This document shows positions 10,721 to 22,882 of a stretch of DNA of 64,000 bases, piece by piece. The translations under genes and the position numbers were made by a program. A model generated the notes under the pieces. The model ran no database searches, was not told the DNA's origin, and worked only from the letters and a program-made list of their open reading frames with translations. The DNA lies in assembly GCA_963971225.1 (NCBI GenBank), contig OZ020269.1, positions 103,526,067 through 103,590,066 of the forward strand, written 5' to 3'. Source of the stretch: Melieria omissa (Eukaryota; Arthropoda; Insecta; Diptera; Ulidiidae). The stretch's first letter is position 1. Every line of letters starts with the position of its first letter.

Positions 10721-12205
10721 CCGACATAACGAGTACTAAGCTCTATTTTGATATAACATCCACTGTTCAGTTTATTGTGTCTTTTCTTTCACTAAACCCA
10801 CACTTCACATTCACTTTAAATATTTTGTAAACCAAAACCATTAGCAAAAATCTGCAGACCAATTTATGTAAACAATGCGCGTTTATTCACAAAATTCAAC
10901 AATGAATTGCCACAGAACACTTTAGTATGTTTGTATGAATGCATGCAGGACTATGAAAGGAGCGGACAGTGTCCCACTGCCCCAATAGATCGGCACTTCA
11001 AGAGGCGAAAATAAATAAGAGTCGAAATTTTTCAAATGTGTTAATGCCAGCTTTGTGTTTTTACTATCATTGTTGTTGTTGTTGCTGTTATTTTTTGGGC
11101 GCTTGATAAATGGTACACACACACACACACAGCCATACATTGTGGTCAAAAGACAGTTTGGCCTATTGCACAAAATGAACAGCACAGACAATGCCGCCGC
11201 TTCTAAGGGACGGTAGCTGTTTTTGTCAGCAACATTGTCTGCTGTTCAGTGCGTTTATGTGTTAGTGTGCGCCGCACGCAACAAAAGAATAGTTGACATG
11301 CCGAGCAGCAAGGATAACAAACTCACACACAGTCACAGACACAAGTGCACTCACTCCTCAAAAAACCCACACACACACACACAATGACATTTTCATTGCA
11401 TGTGGGCGATATAAAAGCGCGACAGGGAGAGAGAGACACAAAGCCAGGAGGAGGCGGCAAGCGAGGACGAACGCCAGCCTGTGACATAGAAATATAGCAA
11501 AGCGAATTCTATACATCCCAGTTTGATTGTGATTAATGGCTCTTGTTTGTTCTTGCGCTTTTCACAGCTCCTACACACACACACATTCATACAAAAGACC
11601 CTCTCACCATGTCCTGCCTGTTGTATGGCATGTCCATGTGGCTGTCTGTCTGTCTAGTTGTGCGTAAATTTTTATGTTGGACACCTTTTCCATTTTTTTC
11701 GTTGTTGTTGGTTTTAGTCAAATTGCAAATTGTCGAGTCTGCGGGAACACCCAGAGCGACAGATTTCTCTTGCTGCAAATTTTCGTGACCACAATTGTTC
11801 AGTTTATGCATTTTGTTGTTGTTGTTGTTGCTTGGACGCTGCGGGTTTTGGAACTGAGTGGCATGTAGACATTATCGAATTTTGTGAATGAATAGTCGAA
11901 TGAATGGGCATTGCTTTTGGCAAAATTTTTTCTTGTCATTCTGCATTCCACTTTTGTTGTTAGCACAGTTTTGAAGTTCGGTCTGTGGTCAGAATGCGGG
12001 TTTGAGTTCTCTGGGTCAACAATTGCAGATTTTTGAAGTTAAAGTGCATTTAGTGATTAATGATTTGACAGCAAAATAATGAATTCTATTTTTTGGCCAT
12101 TGCATTGAAGCTATCAATTAAGTATTTGATTTGAAGAAATTACTGGCAAAACGTTTTCAATTTTTCTTATAACTTTGTGACACTCATAAGAGGCAAAAAG
12201 TCAAT
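10721..12205. other. Non-coding spacer with CA and TTG microsatellites
   Basis: CA runs at 11114-11131, 11370-11382 and 11573-11584, and TTG runs at 11070-11085 and 11813-11830. No gene supported. Confidence 0.5.
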
Positions 12206-12434
12206 TCAAGTCAAGTCAAGTCAAGTCAAGTCAAGTCAAGTCAAGTCAAGTCAAGTCAAGTCAAGTCAAGTCAAGTCAAGTCAAGTCAAGTCAAGTCAAG
12301 TCAAGTCAAGTCAAGTCAAGTCAAGTCAAGTCAAGTCAAGTCAAGTCAAGTCAAGTCAAGTCAAGTCAAGTCAAGTCAAGTCAAGTCAAGTCAAGTCAAG
12401 TCAAGTCAAGTCAAGTCAAGTCAAGTCAAGTCAA
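12206..12434. repeat. (TCAAG)n pentanucleotide array, 229 bp
   Basis: About 46 uninterrupted TCAAG units without a visible substitution, preceded by one variant TCAAT. The reading frame through it (SQVKSSQVKS) is a repeat artefact. Confidence 0.98.
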
Positions 12435-14177
12435 TAGTTGCTTCTTCAAACGTAAAACTTCCTAATCACGAGACATGCTGAAGCACAGTGAATCATTACA
12501 ACAAATTCAGTTACCCAACACTGCAAAGCTGTTAATCCTTACTTCAAATCCTCCACAGTCGATAAAAGCACACAAGTCTACAATGAGGTCAACTTTCGTT
12601 TAAAATAAGCCAAAGATTAAGCAATATTTTTGGCCAAAAATTCGACTCCATAAATTCATAAAATTCCACTTTTCTACTACAAAGCACTAATGAAGACATA
12701 TGCGCAACTTTTATGCATTTCAATGCGAAATTATGTGGCTCACAGTTGCCAAGCCGAAAAGGATAAGGCAGGATAAGCGAAGAAAACTAATTAAGTGAAA
12801 GTGCATGGCAAAAGCCTTGAAATAAATTTCCTTTTCAATATGCAATTTCTCACTTTCACTATGCTTCGGAGCAATGAATGTGCATTGTTAGGACACGACC
12901 GAAGGATGCAAGTGGCCGAAGCGGCACTAAAAGCTTTTCAATAGCAGTGCAGTGCGCAGAGTGTGAAGTGCAAAGAAGCAGAAGCAGCTAAAATTAGCTC
13001 AAGTGCGGAAAATGTAAAATTTATGGAAAACCCGAAGAAGATGCACCGAAGCGGGATTAAAGTAAGTAACGCAAAATAAGAGGCAGCAATAACACAATGG
13101 CACAAAACATGGCAAAACAACAAAAGAACTAATTAAAAAATTAATCTAGCTTAAAGTTCCATTAGAGCGCCAAGAAAGCGTTGCGCCAGTCGAAAAATGG
13201 AATGCGACGGAAGAGCAAGAATATGAAGAAGAAGAAGAAGACAAAGTGGCAACAGCGGCAGCAAAATGTTGTGGCGGTAAGTAGTAAAGTAGCAACTTTG
13301 CGCTGAAAAACGGCCACAAGGCGCAGCGAATGTGCGAGTTTAGCAAACAAATTTGTTGGTTAAAAGTTTTGAAAATTTAATTTTTTTCTGAGTTTTTTTA
13401 CAAATGATTCTGAGAAATGCGAATAATTTTATGTTCACTCTAAGTGCGCCAAACGAGAATTTCAAAGTGAGCCAAACCTCAAAAAAATCTTTTTGGAAGA
13501 GGTGGAAGGAAAATGAGGAAATTGTGTCCACATTCAATATTTGCCAACGCAATATTCGCCCATTACCCAAATGCAATAACTCATATTAACAACAAAAAAA
13601 ATAACCCAAAAAAACTATTCAGTTAGTCAAAATATGCAAATTTTCTAACCGCAGACGCGTCAAGGCGCTGAAACACCTGTCAGCGCAATGCAAAGTAGTC
13701 AATGCGCGTTGGCCAAAGCGAAAGCAAAACCCAAAAGAAGAAGAAGAAGAAGAGCAATAGCAGCGCAACTACGCCAACAATATGCGACCGGTGAGGCAGC
13801 AACAACACTTGCCTGCTGCTGCCACTTGGCGCGTTGCGACTTCACACCGCGACGCACAACGTTGCCGACAATGTGGCCGAAAACAAAAGCCGCTGGTACG
13901 GACAACCAACACTGCAGCCAAGTGGAAAGCAGCAGCAAAGACTCCTTGTGAAAGAATGCACAGAAAAAGTGTGTAAAAAAGAATTAAATCAAATCGTTGA
14001 GAATCGGAAATTTGAATTTCCGAAAAGGTGCTGTCGCGCCACACCAGGCAACAGTCGACAGCCAACAGACGGCGGTCGACAGCAGCCAGTTGCGTTGGGC
14101 TGCGAAATTCAAGTTTAAATAAACCTAAAAATGCTTAAAACAAAAGCAACGCCAGCGCGGCTTCATGGCCACAAAAA

Positions 14178-14179
<2 letters not shown>
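12435..14179. other. Non-coding spacer
   Basis: Contains GAA runs (13225-13242 and 13737-13755) and A-rich tracts. Short overlapping frames at 13690-14110 on both strands carry no recognisable domain. No gene supported. Confidence 0.45.

Positions 14180-14214
<35 letters not shown>
14180..14214. repeat. (CA)n microsatellite
   Basis: About 17 CA units, the longest dinucleotide run in the window. Confidence 0.95.
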
Positions 14215-14219
<5 letters not shown>

Positions 14220-15128
14220 ATATACATTGGCACCAACGCAGCGCTTACTTGCAGCCGACTTGACTTGGCGTTGTATTTGTTTTTTAAGCGTCTTGGTGTC
14301 TTGAGTGCCGGCGCACAATTGAAATAATTTCCGCACTCAACGTGCACTTGGCGGCTGTGTGCTACTCGTATTTAGTAATTTGCTTGCAACCTGTTTCGGC
14401 GGCCAAACGTGCCGCACACACACACACACAGACCAACACATAAATATCACTTTTTGACTTTGTATTTTGCATTATTTCCGTCAGGCTTCCTTGAAAGTTT
14501 ACTTCAGTATTTTTCGTATTTATTAGATTTTTTGTTTTTGCTGCATTCAATTTATTTATTTCAGATTATTTTTTATTTATTTTTTTTTTGCTGCATTCAA
14601 ATGTCATTTGAAAGTACCAAAAGAATTTTAATTGAATTTGTTTTTTGCTTTACTGCAACGGCCACTTCAAATGTTTACATTATTATGAAATAAATTTGTA
14701 TGAATTGTATGAAAATCGTGCACATGAAATTAAGTAGTCAGTAGTTCTAAACTAAGAGTGAACAGTAATGGCTAAAAGAGAGTTGCAGCCAGCGTTTGGT
14801 TCGTCAATTGTGGCGCTTAATGAGGCTAAAATTGCTATTAGACAGCTGCGGTTCAAACTCGGACGCAGTCACGGCAAATGGTTTGAGGTTTAATTTGAGT
14901 GCTTACAACTTTTTACAAAACAAGAAGACATGCTTTAGTTCAAATGTTATCTACTTCAGTTAACATGACAGCGAGGTTGAATGCCATTAGACAATAAAAA
15001 ATGCCTTCTACCAGAACATAGAATAACGAACGATGAAAACCTTCGACTGTGTTGGCTCAATGACTCTAATGAATGACTCTAATTTTAAATACAGAGTGAC
15101 GATTACAAATCTATTTAGATGCAGATGA
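14215..15128. other. Non-coding spacer, T-rich
   Basis: Poly-T/TTTATT-rich sequence between 14500 and 14700 and a short CA run near 14415. A duplicated 'aatgactctaa' lies around 15058-15085. No gene supported. Confidence 0.45.
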
Positions 15129-15401
15129 TTAGAAATAGTTGTCTAATGTATTGAGAGTACTAATAAGTTTTGAGGAATTTGCAAAAGATGGCATAACTTG
15201 CATTAAAATCTGTCCAGAGCTTTGATAGAGCTCTGTCAATGACTCAATTACTGTTTGTGTCCTTGGACTTTGATTTTGCGCTTCATAAATCAGTCTTTCT
15301 AACGTCTTAGTGTGTAGAGACCCTGACATTGTTATTGTTATAGTCTGTAAGAACTGTTGTTCATAGACCGCATAAAGAAATAACAAAACGCACCGAACCA
15401 T
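15129..15401 (-). CDS. Candidate 90-aa secreted protein, family unknown
   Basis: An intact frame starts at 15401 in a good context (A at -3, G at +4) and stops at 15129. The first ~19 residues (MVRCVLLFLYAVYEQQFLQ) look like a signal peptide or short membrane segment. The rest is rich in Ser, Thr, Leu and Gln with amphipathic helical stretches ('TQTVIESLTELYQSS') and no cysteine after residue 4. Unlike most frames nearby it is not low-complexity. I do not recognise the family. No clear TATA box or AATAAA signal was found and it could be one exon of a longer gene. A chance frame of this length is possible in a window of this size. Confidence 0.3.
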   Translation of the reverse strand: MVRCVLLFLYAVYEQQFLQTITITMSGSLHTKTLERLIYEAQNQSPRTQTVIESLTELYQSSGQILMQVMPSFANSSKLISTLNTLDNYF

Positions 15402-15823
15402 CGTTAAATTGTATTAATGTTAAAGCCTCATCATTTCCCTCTACAAATCATCATGTGTAATTTTCTTCAGTCTTCACAATATACTTTCTTTTTGCTCTAA
15501 CCATGTCAATCTTTCTTGGCACAACAATAACACAATTTGTGAGCATTTGAAATCTTTCTGCATCACATCGATAGGTCACAAAGTGCAAAAGTTTAATGGG
15601 TTTGTACTTCAGTCGCCATGTTTAAAAGACATCTCCTCCTCCTCCTTTCGACTAAAAGTTGTTCTGGTCATTGACTCATGGATTGGCCGAGTATTGCTTT
15701 ACTTTTTATGAAGACGTCAACAACTAAAGGGATATCATAATTGCCGATTTGGCATGCAAACCGACTATGAACATATATCGATTATTGTGGATATTGTGTG
15801 ACGGCTGAAATGAAAATGTTGAG
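15402..15823. other. Non-coding spacer
   Basis: No coding, RNA or repeat signal recognised. Confidence 0.4.
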
Positions 15824-16170
15824 ATGGTCAGGGTCTGTACAATGTTGGACAAAGTAGCAAACTGTTACATTAGTGGTAGTTTTAAAATCACGCCGATTGA
15901 GCAGAAAATGCAAGAGAGTCGTCTTCGATGGTACGATCGTGTCCAGAGAAAGCCTGACTCCGATATGACAAAGAAAGTGCTAGACATTGCTACAGCGCCG
16001 AGAAAGCCAGGGCGGCTCCAACATACATGGACGAAGCAAATGCAAAACGACATGAAATGTGCGAACTTAAACACCTAGACGAGCCAAGATCGAAGAATCT
16101 GGAGATTATGGACTAGGAGAGCAGACCCCAAGTGAAATGGGATAAAAGCACGGAAGAAGAAGAAGAAGAT
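15824..16170 (+). mobile_element. RTE-type LINE, 3' end of ORF2 with GAA tail
   Basis: The translation contains 'ITPIEQKMQESRLRWYDRVQ', 'KKVLDI', 'RKPGRLQHTWTKQMQNDMK', then, past a stop, 'RRIWRLWTRRADPK'. This is the conserved C-terminal tail of RTE-like endonuclease/reverse-transcriptase proteins. The copy ends in a GAA simple repeat (16153-16169), the usual short tandem tail of that clade. The upstream enzyme domains are absent, so it is a 5'-truncated insertion. Confidence 0.75.
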
Positions 16171-16180
16171 TATGAATGTA

Positions 16181-16809
16181 TCGCACTGTTACTTTAAAAG
16201 TGACACAACTAAAAAATTTTAATTTTTCATAAAACACAAAAAAGTTTTTTTGAGGTGAAAAAACATGTTTTTAAAAATAACGAATAGACCATTTAGTACA
16301 AAATCCCCACAGATTATGCTTAAGGATAAGTTGCAAAATCTTTTTTTTTTGTTTTACAATATATAATCCAAAATTTTAAGTTATGACTTTTTTGATCATA
16401 TTTTAATTCAATAATTAGGTACCGAATTATTTTTTAGTTATGTCAATTTTGCTAAATTTAAAAAATTATAAATGGCAATTAAAAAGTTGAAAGAAGAATT
16501 TTGACGATGCCAAATTAATTAATTTTAAAAATAAACTAAAATTGTCACAACTTTACTTAGAATTAACTTCAACAAAGATTTAATTCGTCGTGTCACAAAA
16601 AGTGTCACAATTTGAATTAGGACTCTTCTGCATTGAGCTGCAGCGATTAAATAGCTTCAAACTTCTTGACATGAAGAAAGACCTGAACTGTTTTTATGTA
16701 ACAGATAACAACAACAAAATATACTGAGCTTTTGCTTATTGGTAGATAGATACATTGCGCACAAAAAATTAAAAATGTTTAGTTTTGTCACTTTTGAAGT
16801 GGTGTGCGA
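16181..16809. mobile_element. TA-flanked MITE, 629 bp, ~50-bp inverted repeats
   Basis: The left end starts TCGCACTGTTACTTTAAAAG and the right end is its inverted relative (mirror: TCGCACACCACTTCAAAAG). Both continue through AGTGACANAACTAAA and an AT-rich ATTTTTAATTTTT stretch. TA flanks both ends (16179-16180, 16810-16811). The AGTGTCACA motif recurs inside (~16595-16610). No coding capacity is seen, so it resembles a non-autonomous Tc1/mariner-type element. It sits about 10 bp beyond the RTE tail. Confidence 0.7.
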
Positions 16810-17108
16810 TATTTTACATCAGAACGTCACACTCTGAACTCATCGGGAATCACTTAGAAAACCATGACTTATAAGTTACGTTTTTTTCCAGACATAGTTT
16901 CTCCAGACTGTCTTTTGTTCAGGTCGATTTCAAATGGTTTTAAAAATTTCTTAATACCGTCAAAAACCCAACCTTTAATAAATATTTGAATGTGTGAATG
17001 CACCTTACTCAACTTTAAAGACCCAACTTTTAGTATTTATGTGAATGTGTGAACACACCTTACATGGTGCATGGTTTAGTTTCATTAATTTAGTGTCATT
17101 TAGTTTGT

Positions 17109-17160
17109 TTTTGGAGGTTGAAACCCCTCTCAAATATCTGTTATATATGATTTCAAAGGT
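17109..17160. repeat. Possible relative of the hAT MITE at 22883
   Basis: 'ggaggttgaaacccctctcaaatat' closely resembles the internal block of the 22883-23034 element. No terminal repeats are visible. Confidence 0.35.
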
Positions 17161-17511
17161 ATTTCACTCAAAATTTGCATATAAAACCTTCACTTAAAAT
17201 CAAATCCTTTGCGGGCGCCACAAAAAGTTCGTTGTGATGCCTAAATATGTGAGAAACCATCTCGTTATTGTGTTTTCGATGGTAAGGAAACAAATTCTGA
17301 GCAAATGACTTGAATCTTCTCTAATAGCAACCAACATACTAAGACCGGATCATTAACCACTCTGACGTCTGGAGCGAGTACGTAGGCTTTGAAGTATGCA
17401 ATTTTGTAAAGGATATGCTGCATTCTCTCATTTTGTCCTTAACTACTCATGATCTACTAGCAATATTTCAAATATTCAAATATTTTGGGACAGCATTTAT
17501 CGTGTGCTAGG

Positions 17512-17640
17512 ATCGTGTTTGATAGTCAGACAGCAATTGATACTCTGTTTGCTATCACGTGTCCTCATTATTGTTGTCAGGAGCGGCTAAGGGAGCTCAG
17601 CCTTATCGATTACTGGTCTATGGTCACTGTTGAGATATTC
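17512..17640 (+). pseudogene. RNase H remnant of a LINE
   Basis: The frame reads IVFDSQTAIDTLFAITC, matching the internal Asp motif of RNase H in insect LINEs (DSQAAIDAL-like), followed by a non-matching tail to the stop. Flanking sequence has no clear further domain. Confidence 0.35.
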
Positions 17641-19884
17641 TAAGTATTCTTATTAACTCTATCTTGCTCATTGCCAATCGACCAACCGAAGAACCAACGG
17701 TGTCAAATATGGTACTTAAGTCACCAGACACTGAAATGTATTATTCAGTTCGACCACTGTAATGTTCCCTAGGTCTACCCGATCTATTTCATACATACAT
17801 ACACACTATATAAACCACTACTAAATTTACTAACATAATTACATACTTTCACACTTCTTTTAAATAGATATCTATGTCTTTGAAAAATTCAATATGCATT
17901 GATCAAAGTCACAGTCGTTGAACCAAATGGTCCACACAAATTTTGCGATACTTCACAGTAAATTTTGCTAGAATGATCAATAAAGCATAGGAAAAAAATG
18001 TGTGGATTGTTGTAAGCAATCAGCATATCGACTTGTAGGGTCCTTATGTTCAACTGGACCATTGACATTCGTGCCGCGCTACTTGCAATTATCTAATTTC
18101 ATATGGCCACAATTACTTGAAATTTATGGTCTTCAATTTACCCACAGATGATCAATAAATCTGTATGTAGTGTTCATTGATAAAGCACGCATCCACACGC
18201 ACATTCACACACATTGCTGCAGATGGACACAGCCGCCGAGTCATCGCTCACAGCCTTGTACGAGCTTGTAAACGGAGGTGTAAACATTGACTTTGAACAG
18301 CCAAAAGCAGTCGAACATAAATCGCCAAGACACGGCCAGCAGCTACACGCGTCGAACGCCAAAGACAAAGTCGGACTCTAAATGGGCAAAGCCGACCGAT
18401 GCGCACACGCGCCCACAAAAGATAACAAGGCGCGCGCCGCACAAGCGGTGGCGACGGCGGCTGCGGTCGTGCGGCATGAAAACCCATTACCGAAAACGCC
18501 CTTCCGAAGGCACAAGGCGCAAGGCGGCAATGAATGGATCAAGCGCAACATAAATGAAGCGTTTTTGTTGTTGTTGCATTGCTAGAACACGCTGCACAAA
18601 CCATTTATTATGCAATTTCACAGCGAGAGAAGCGCTTCGCCGCATTAGAATTAGGCGTGAACTGGCAATCGTAACAAATAATTTTCATTGGGCAACAAAG
18701 GAAGCAACATTGGTTTGTGGTGATTTGTCAAAATATCAAAAAGTTGACAGCATCAATTGTTGTATTCTGTTGTTGTAAATGTTCTGTTCGAACAATATTG
18801 GGTAATCATATGTGTGAAAACACTGTGCAATGTTTGTGAAAGATGTTAACGCACGACTGATTTGGGACCTTGAAAATGTGTTCATTCAAAAGGGAAGAGA
18901 TTCTGGATAGATCTATGAATAGTTCTATGGAAAGTTACAAGCTGAAATTTTGGCACAATAACTTCCATAGACTATACAAGTTTTCTGTTATAGTAAATTT
19001 TTGAACAAAACCAAAACTAAAACCAACCATCAACAACTTTAGTGGTTCTCGAGGCCTCATCGAGGCATAAAGTGTCTCAAGTTGTCCATGGCTTCGTCGT
19101 CAACATGCCAGACATATTTAAAATTGACACACTGCGCTTTAAGACACATTTTGCTTGAAATCCGTTCTCTTGAGAACGGTTACACTTAACTGGTTCAACC
19201 AATCACATCTGAGACTTCTGACCTCTAGCATCTTTTACTCATCCGCATGATGTTTGCATAATTTTTTTCATTGTTCATTCCTCACTCTAAACAAAAAACT
19301 AATTTCCTCTGTTCGCATTTATTCTAAAAAAGCAAAACAATTAGACAGAACCGCAATAATCTCTAAATTGCACTCACTACCCGGCACCCGACATGTCTAC
19401 ATCGTGTCGACATGCCTTGTACGCCATTCGTTGGCCGTACTGTACTGTTTGACAGTTACTGTCACTGGCCTAACGGTTAATGGCCACAAATAAGTGTCAA
19501 GTACGGCACGCATTCCAAGTCAACCAAGTCGCACAAGACACCACGAAATAAGCAAACAATAAAAGATCCGACAAGAAAACAAACACAAAAACTTAAATGC
19601 GAAATGTAGCAAAAAGTAAAAAAAAAACGAACCGTGGAACCAAATGTCTAATTTAATTTGTACCTACAACTATCTCAGCTAATTTTAACCCACATTCGTT
19701 GGGGCAAGTACCGAGCAATGCCACAGACAGCGGTTGCCTGGAATGTTTAAATTTAAAACGAAATTAAAATTGTTTGCAGCGACCGACACGCGCAAATCAC
19801 AGTTGAGCGCAATTGTGGAGAGGGGAAATTTTTGGGTGTAAAAAATAAAAATAAAATACAATAAAAAAATTAAATAAAATTTAT
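17641..19884. other. Mostly non-coding; one small ORF at 18223-18381
   Basis: The only item of note is a 52-aa plus-strand frame from ATG at 18223 (begins MDTAAESSLTALYELVNGG), directly preceded by a tract that reads like a splice acceptor (..acattgctgcag). No downstream donor or second exon is evident, so it is only a possible exon. The rest is AT-rich spacer. Confidence 0.35.
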
Positions 19885-20486
19885 TAAAATAAAATAAAAT
19901 AAAATAAAATAAAATAAAATAAAATAAAATAAAATAAAATAAAATAAAATAAAATAAAATAAAATAAAATAAAATAAAATAAAATAAAACAAAATAAAAT
20001 AAAATAAAGAAACTAAAATAAAATAATGTAAAATAAAATAAAATAAAATAAAATAAAATAAAATAAAATAAAATAAAATAAAATAAAATAAAATAAAATA
20101 AAATAAAATAAAATAAAATAAAATAAAACAAAATAAAATAAAATAAAATAAAATAAAATAAAATAAAATAAAATAAAATAAAATAAAATAAAATAAAATA
20201 AAATAAAATAAACTGAAATAAAATAAAATAAAACAAAATGAAATAAAATAAAATAAAATAAAATAAAATAAAATAAAATAAAATAAAATAAAATAAAATA
20301 AAATAAAATAAAATAAAATTAAATTAAATAAAATAAAATAAAATAAAATAAAAAAAATTAAAATAAAATAAAATAAGTGAAATAAAATAAAATAAAATAA
20401 AATAAAATAAAATAAAATAAAATAAAATAAAATAAAATTAAATTAAATTAAATAAAATTAAATCAAATAAAATATAATAAAATTAA
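19885..20486. repeat. (AAAAT)n pentanucleotide array, ~600 bp, imperfect
   Basis: AAAAT units with scattered variants: AAAAC near 19989, 20128 and 20234; a 'gaaactaaaat' break near 20010; TTAAAT units near 20320 and 20440. The Phe/Ile/Leu/Tyr minus-strand frame is a repeat artefact. Confidence 0.95.
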
Positions 20487-21809
20487 AAAATTGGTTTCTT
20501 CGTTGCTCCAATGATTTTAAGACAACATCGTTTGATTTGTCTTCAGCTATCGTTTGATGTTATGGAATTTTCGGTCTTTAGAATAAATGTCAGTCTTTAG
20601 GTGAAGCAACAGTTTCAAATCTTATCATTATCCACACTCTTTCTCACGCTATTCACACATTGTCTACATGCTCGATCAAAACCACTACTCACTTGACACC
20701 TTACCGCACCTACAACAAGCCCAAAGCAATGGCCGGCCAACACTGTCCACAGACACTGCAAGCGGCATCAACCGCATGCGCCACAGCCTCACGGGCCATG
20801 CGGGCCATGGCTGAAGACTGTTTGTTGGCTGGTCGAAATGTCGTTAACTTGCAGATCTGCAGCAATGCGACAGGCACATGAGGCAAAAACAACAACAACA
20901 CCGCCAACACTTAATGGCAAGCATGACATTACGCCGTAAATATTTGCACTCTTTTATTGTTCTTTGCGTGGTCATTGTTGTTGTAGTGTTTTGTTTTTAG
21001 TTTATTTATATGAACCTTGTATGGGTTTTTGGGCAATTGCTGGCACCCATTTTTCTTACTCTCGAAGTGTTAATGGCGCTGTTGAGACGTTGTTTTTTTG
21101 TTGCTGTTGCCTTTATTGCTTTCTCACCGCGCGGGTAATTAGCGACGACATGCAAGTTGAATGTCAAAGTGTCAATTAGGCGCGTTCTTTTTTCATTGTT
21201 GTACTTTGCAATTGTTGACTTTTTTTTCTTTCTTAAGGCTATGCAGAAGAAAATATAAAATAAACATTTTGTGTATAGAAATTTTGTTGCTGTAATTAAT
21301 TGCTTGATTTTTGCAAACATTTTATTGTTGTTAACATTTTGCTCGAAGGCTTACAAAGAACAATCGACGAATGAGGTTGGGTAGAAGAAACAAGAAAAGA
21401 AAATATTGAAGGTCTCAGTGTGGAAACAATTTTAGCGGCATTGAGTTTGATTTGATGGCTATGAAGTTTGTTTAGGAGGCATTTTAATAAGTCTTATTAA
21501 AAAGTTGTATTGGAAGAGGGAAAGAAAGAGATGTTAGTTAGGAAAATTAGTTATCGAAAACGTGTTATAGATTCCAATAAACTTAAGAGATTAGTAAGAG
21601 AAAGAGTAGACCCGAATTTAAGAAATTGAGAGAGAGAAGTTCAATTTAGTTGCAGCCAACTCTTTCAAGTAGAGGATCTGAAAAAAGAGGAATAGAAACG
21701 GAAGAAATGAGAACTGAAGCGAAATAAGGAAATGAAAAGTGTGTAAAATGAGGTGAAAGTAAATTTAGGAAATTAAAAGGAAGAAATAATTTGAACTACA
21801 TAATTGCAG
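20487..21809. other. Non-coding spacer
   Basis: TTG/CAA runs and A/G-rich sequence (21360-21780). No gene supported. Confidence 0.45.
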
Positions 21810-22260
21810 CAATGTTGCCAGATTAGTAGATATCCTCTTAGATTTAGGAGATTTTTGGCCTTTGAGGAGAATTTCGGGGAGGAAGAATTGTTTAGGAGAA
21901 AGTTTAGATTTTGATGGTGAATATTGAAAACGAAAGTGTCTAAGTTATTTGAATTGAATTTTATGCTTTGTAGTTTATAATTTATGCAATGAATAAAGGA
22001 AGTTTACAAAGCCAATTCATATTCATCTCATTTTTTTATGTTAAGTTCGTGTTAAGTTGTTGTTAAGCTGAAACCGAATGAATAAAAAAAAACCTAAATA
22101 TGATTGTATTATTTTATGAGAAGTTAAATTTCTAAGTTCATAACGAATAAAACTAAGAAAAAACATGTTTAGGGAATTTTTGTCTTTTTTTATTTTTGGG
22201 AGGGAAATTCAGCTTTTTTTAGATTTAGGAAAACGTTATTTCAGGTATCTGGCAACATTG
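21810..22260 (+). mobile_element. hAT-type MITE, 451 bp, with 8-bp target duplication
   Basis: Left end CAATGTTGCCAGAT and right end ATCTGGCAACATTG are inverted. Flanks are AATTGCAG (21802-21809) and AGTTGCAG (22261-22268), a 7/8 match. The interior 'gaagaattgtttaggagaaagttta' matches the copy at 50524-50997. No coding potential is seen. Confidence 0.75.
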
Positions 22261-22592
22261 AGTTGCAGTCAATTGTGTTAAGTAAAGAATGTGTGAACAG
22301 AGAAGAAGCCAAAGGGGGAAAAAGAAGAAAAAGAAGGAAGTTTACAAAACCAAATTTCATATCGATCTAAATTGTTTATGTTCAGTTGAGTTGTTGTATA
22401 GCTGAAGCTGAATGAAAAAGGTTTCAATAAAACAAAAAAAACTAAATATACTTTTATTTTTTATGAGAAGTTTATTCCTTATTTCATTTCAAACATAAGA
22501 AAAAGTATTTTCGGTGAGTTTTTTAATTTTTGGAAGGAAATTTAAGCTTATTTCAAGATTTAGGAGAAGATTCAGGTATCTGGCAACACTGA
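22261..22592 (+). repeat. Tandem duplication of MITE 3' half plus flank
   Basis: After the first element end, 'agttgcagtcaattgtgtt' flank is followed by a second copy of the 3' half ('gaagtttacaaaaccaa', 'gctgaa..gaatga', 'ttatgagaagttta', 'atttaggaga') ending again in GGTATCTGGCAACACTG (to 22592), and then the same flank 'agttgcattcaattgtgtt'. The unit is ~332 bp, and flank and element were copied together. Confidence 0.7.
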
Positions 22593-22882
22593 GTTGCATT
22601 CAATTGTGTTTAGTAGAGAAGGTGGGAAAAGAGAAGTAGCAAAGAGAAAAAGAAAGAAGATGAGAGAAGAGAAAACACGGGAAATACTCTATATACTCGA
22701 ACTTCTCCAAGATTGCTGGAACTTGTTGGTATTGCAAGAACCACCACCAGACGGGAACAAAGTTAAAGAGATGATTACTTTTTTTTTTAATATAAGTTAT
22801 TAATGAATAAAAAGGATTGGACTAAAGAAGGAACGAGAAAACAAAGTCACAAGCATTCCGAAAGGAAGTCAATACCTCTCTG

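Noticed and set aside
9290..10727. 240-aa Ser-Leu, Leu-Val and Arg-Leu repeat proteins
   Set aside because: Pure consequence of a hexamer repeat lacking stops in some frames; no codon structure or gene context.
12177..12437. 86-aa SQVKS repeat protein
   Set aside because: Translation of the TCAAG pentamer only.
19685..20236. 183-aa Phe/Ile/Leu/Tyr membrane-like protein
   Set aside because: Translation of the AAAAT array on the minus strand.
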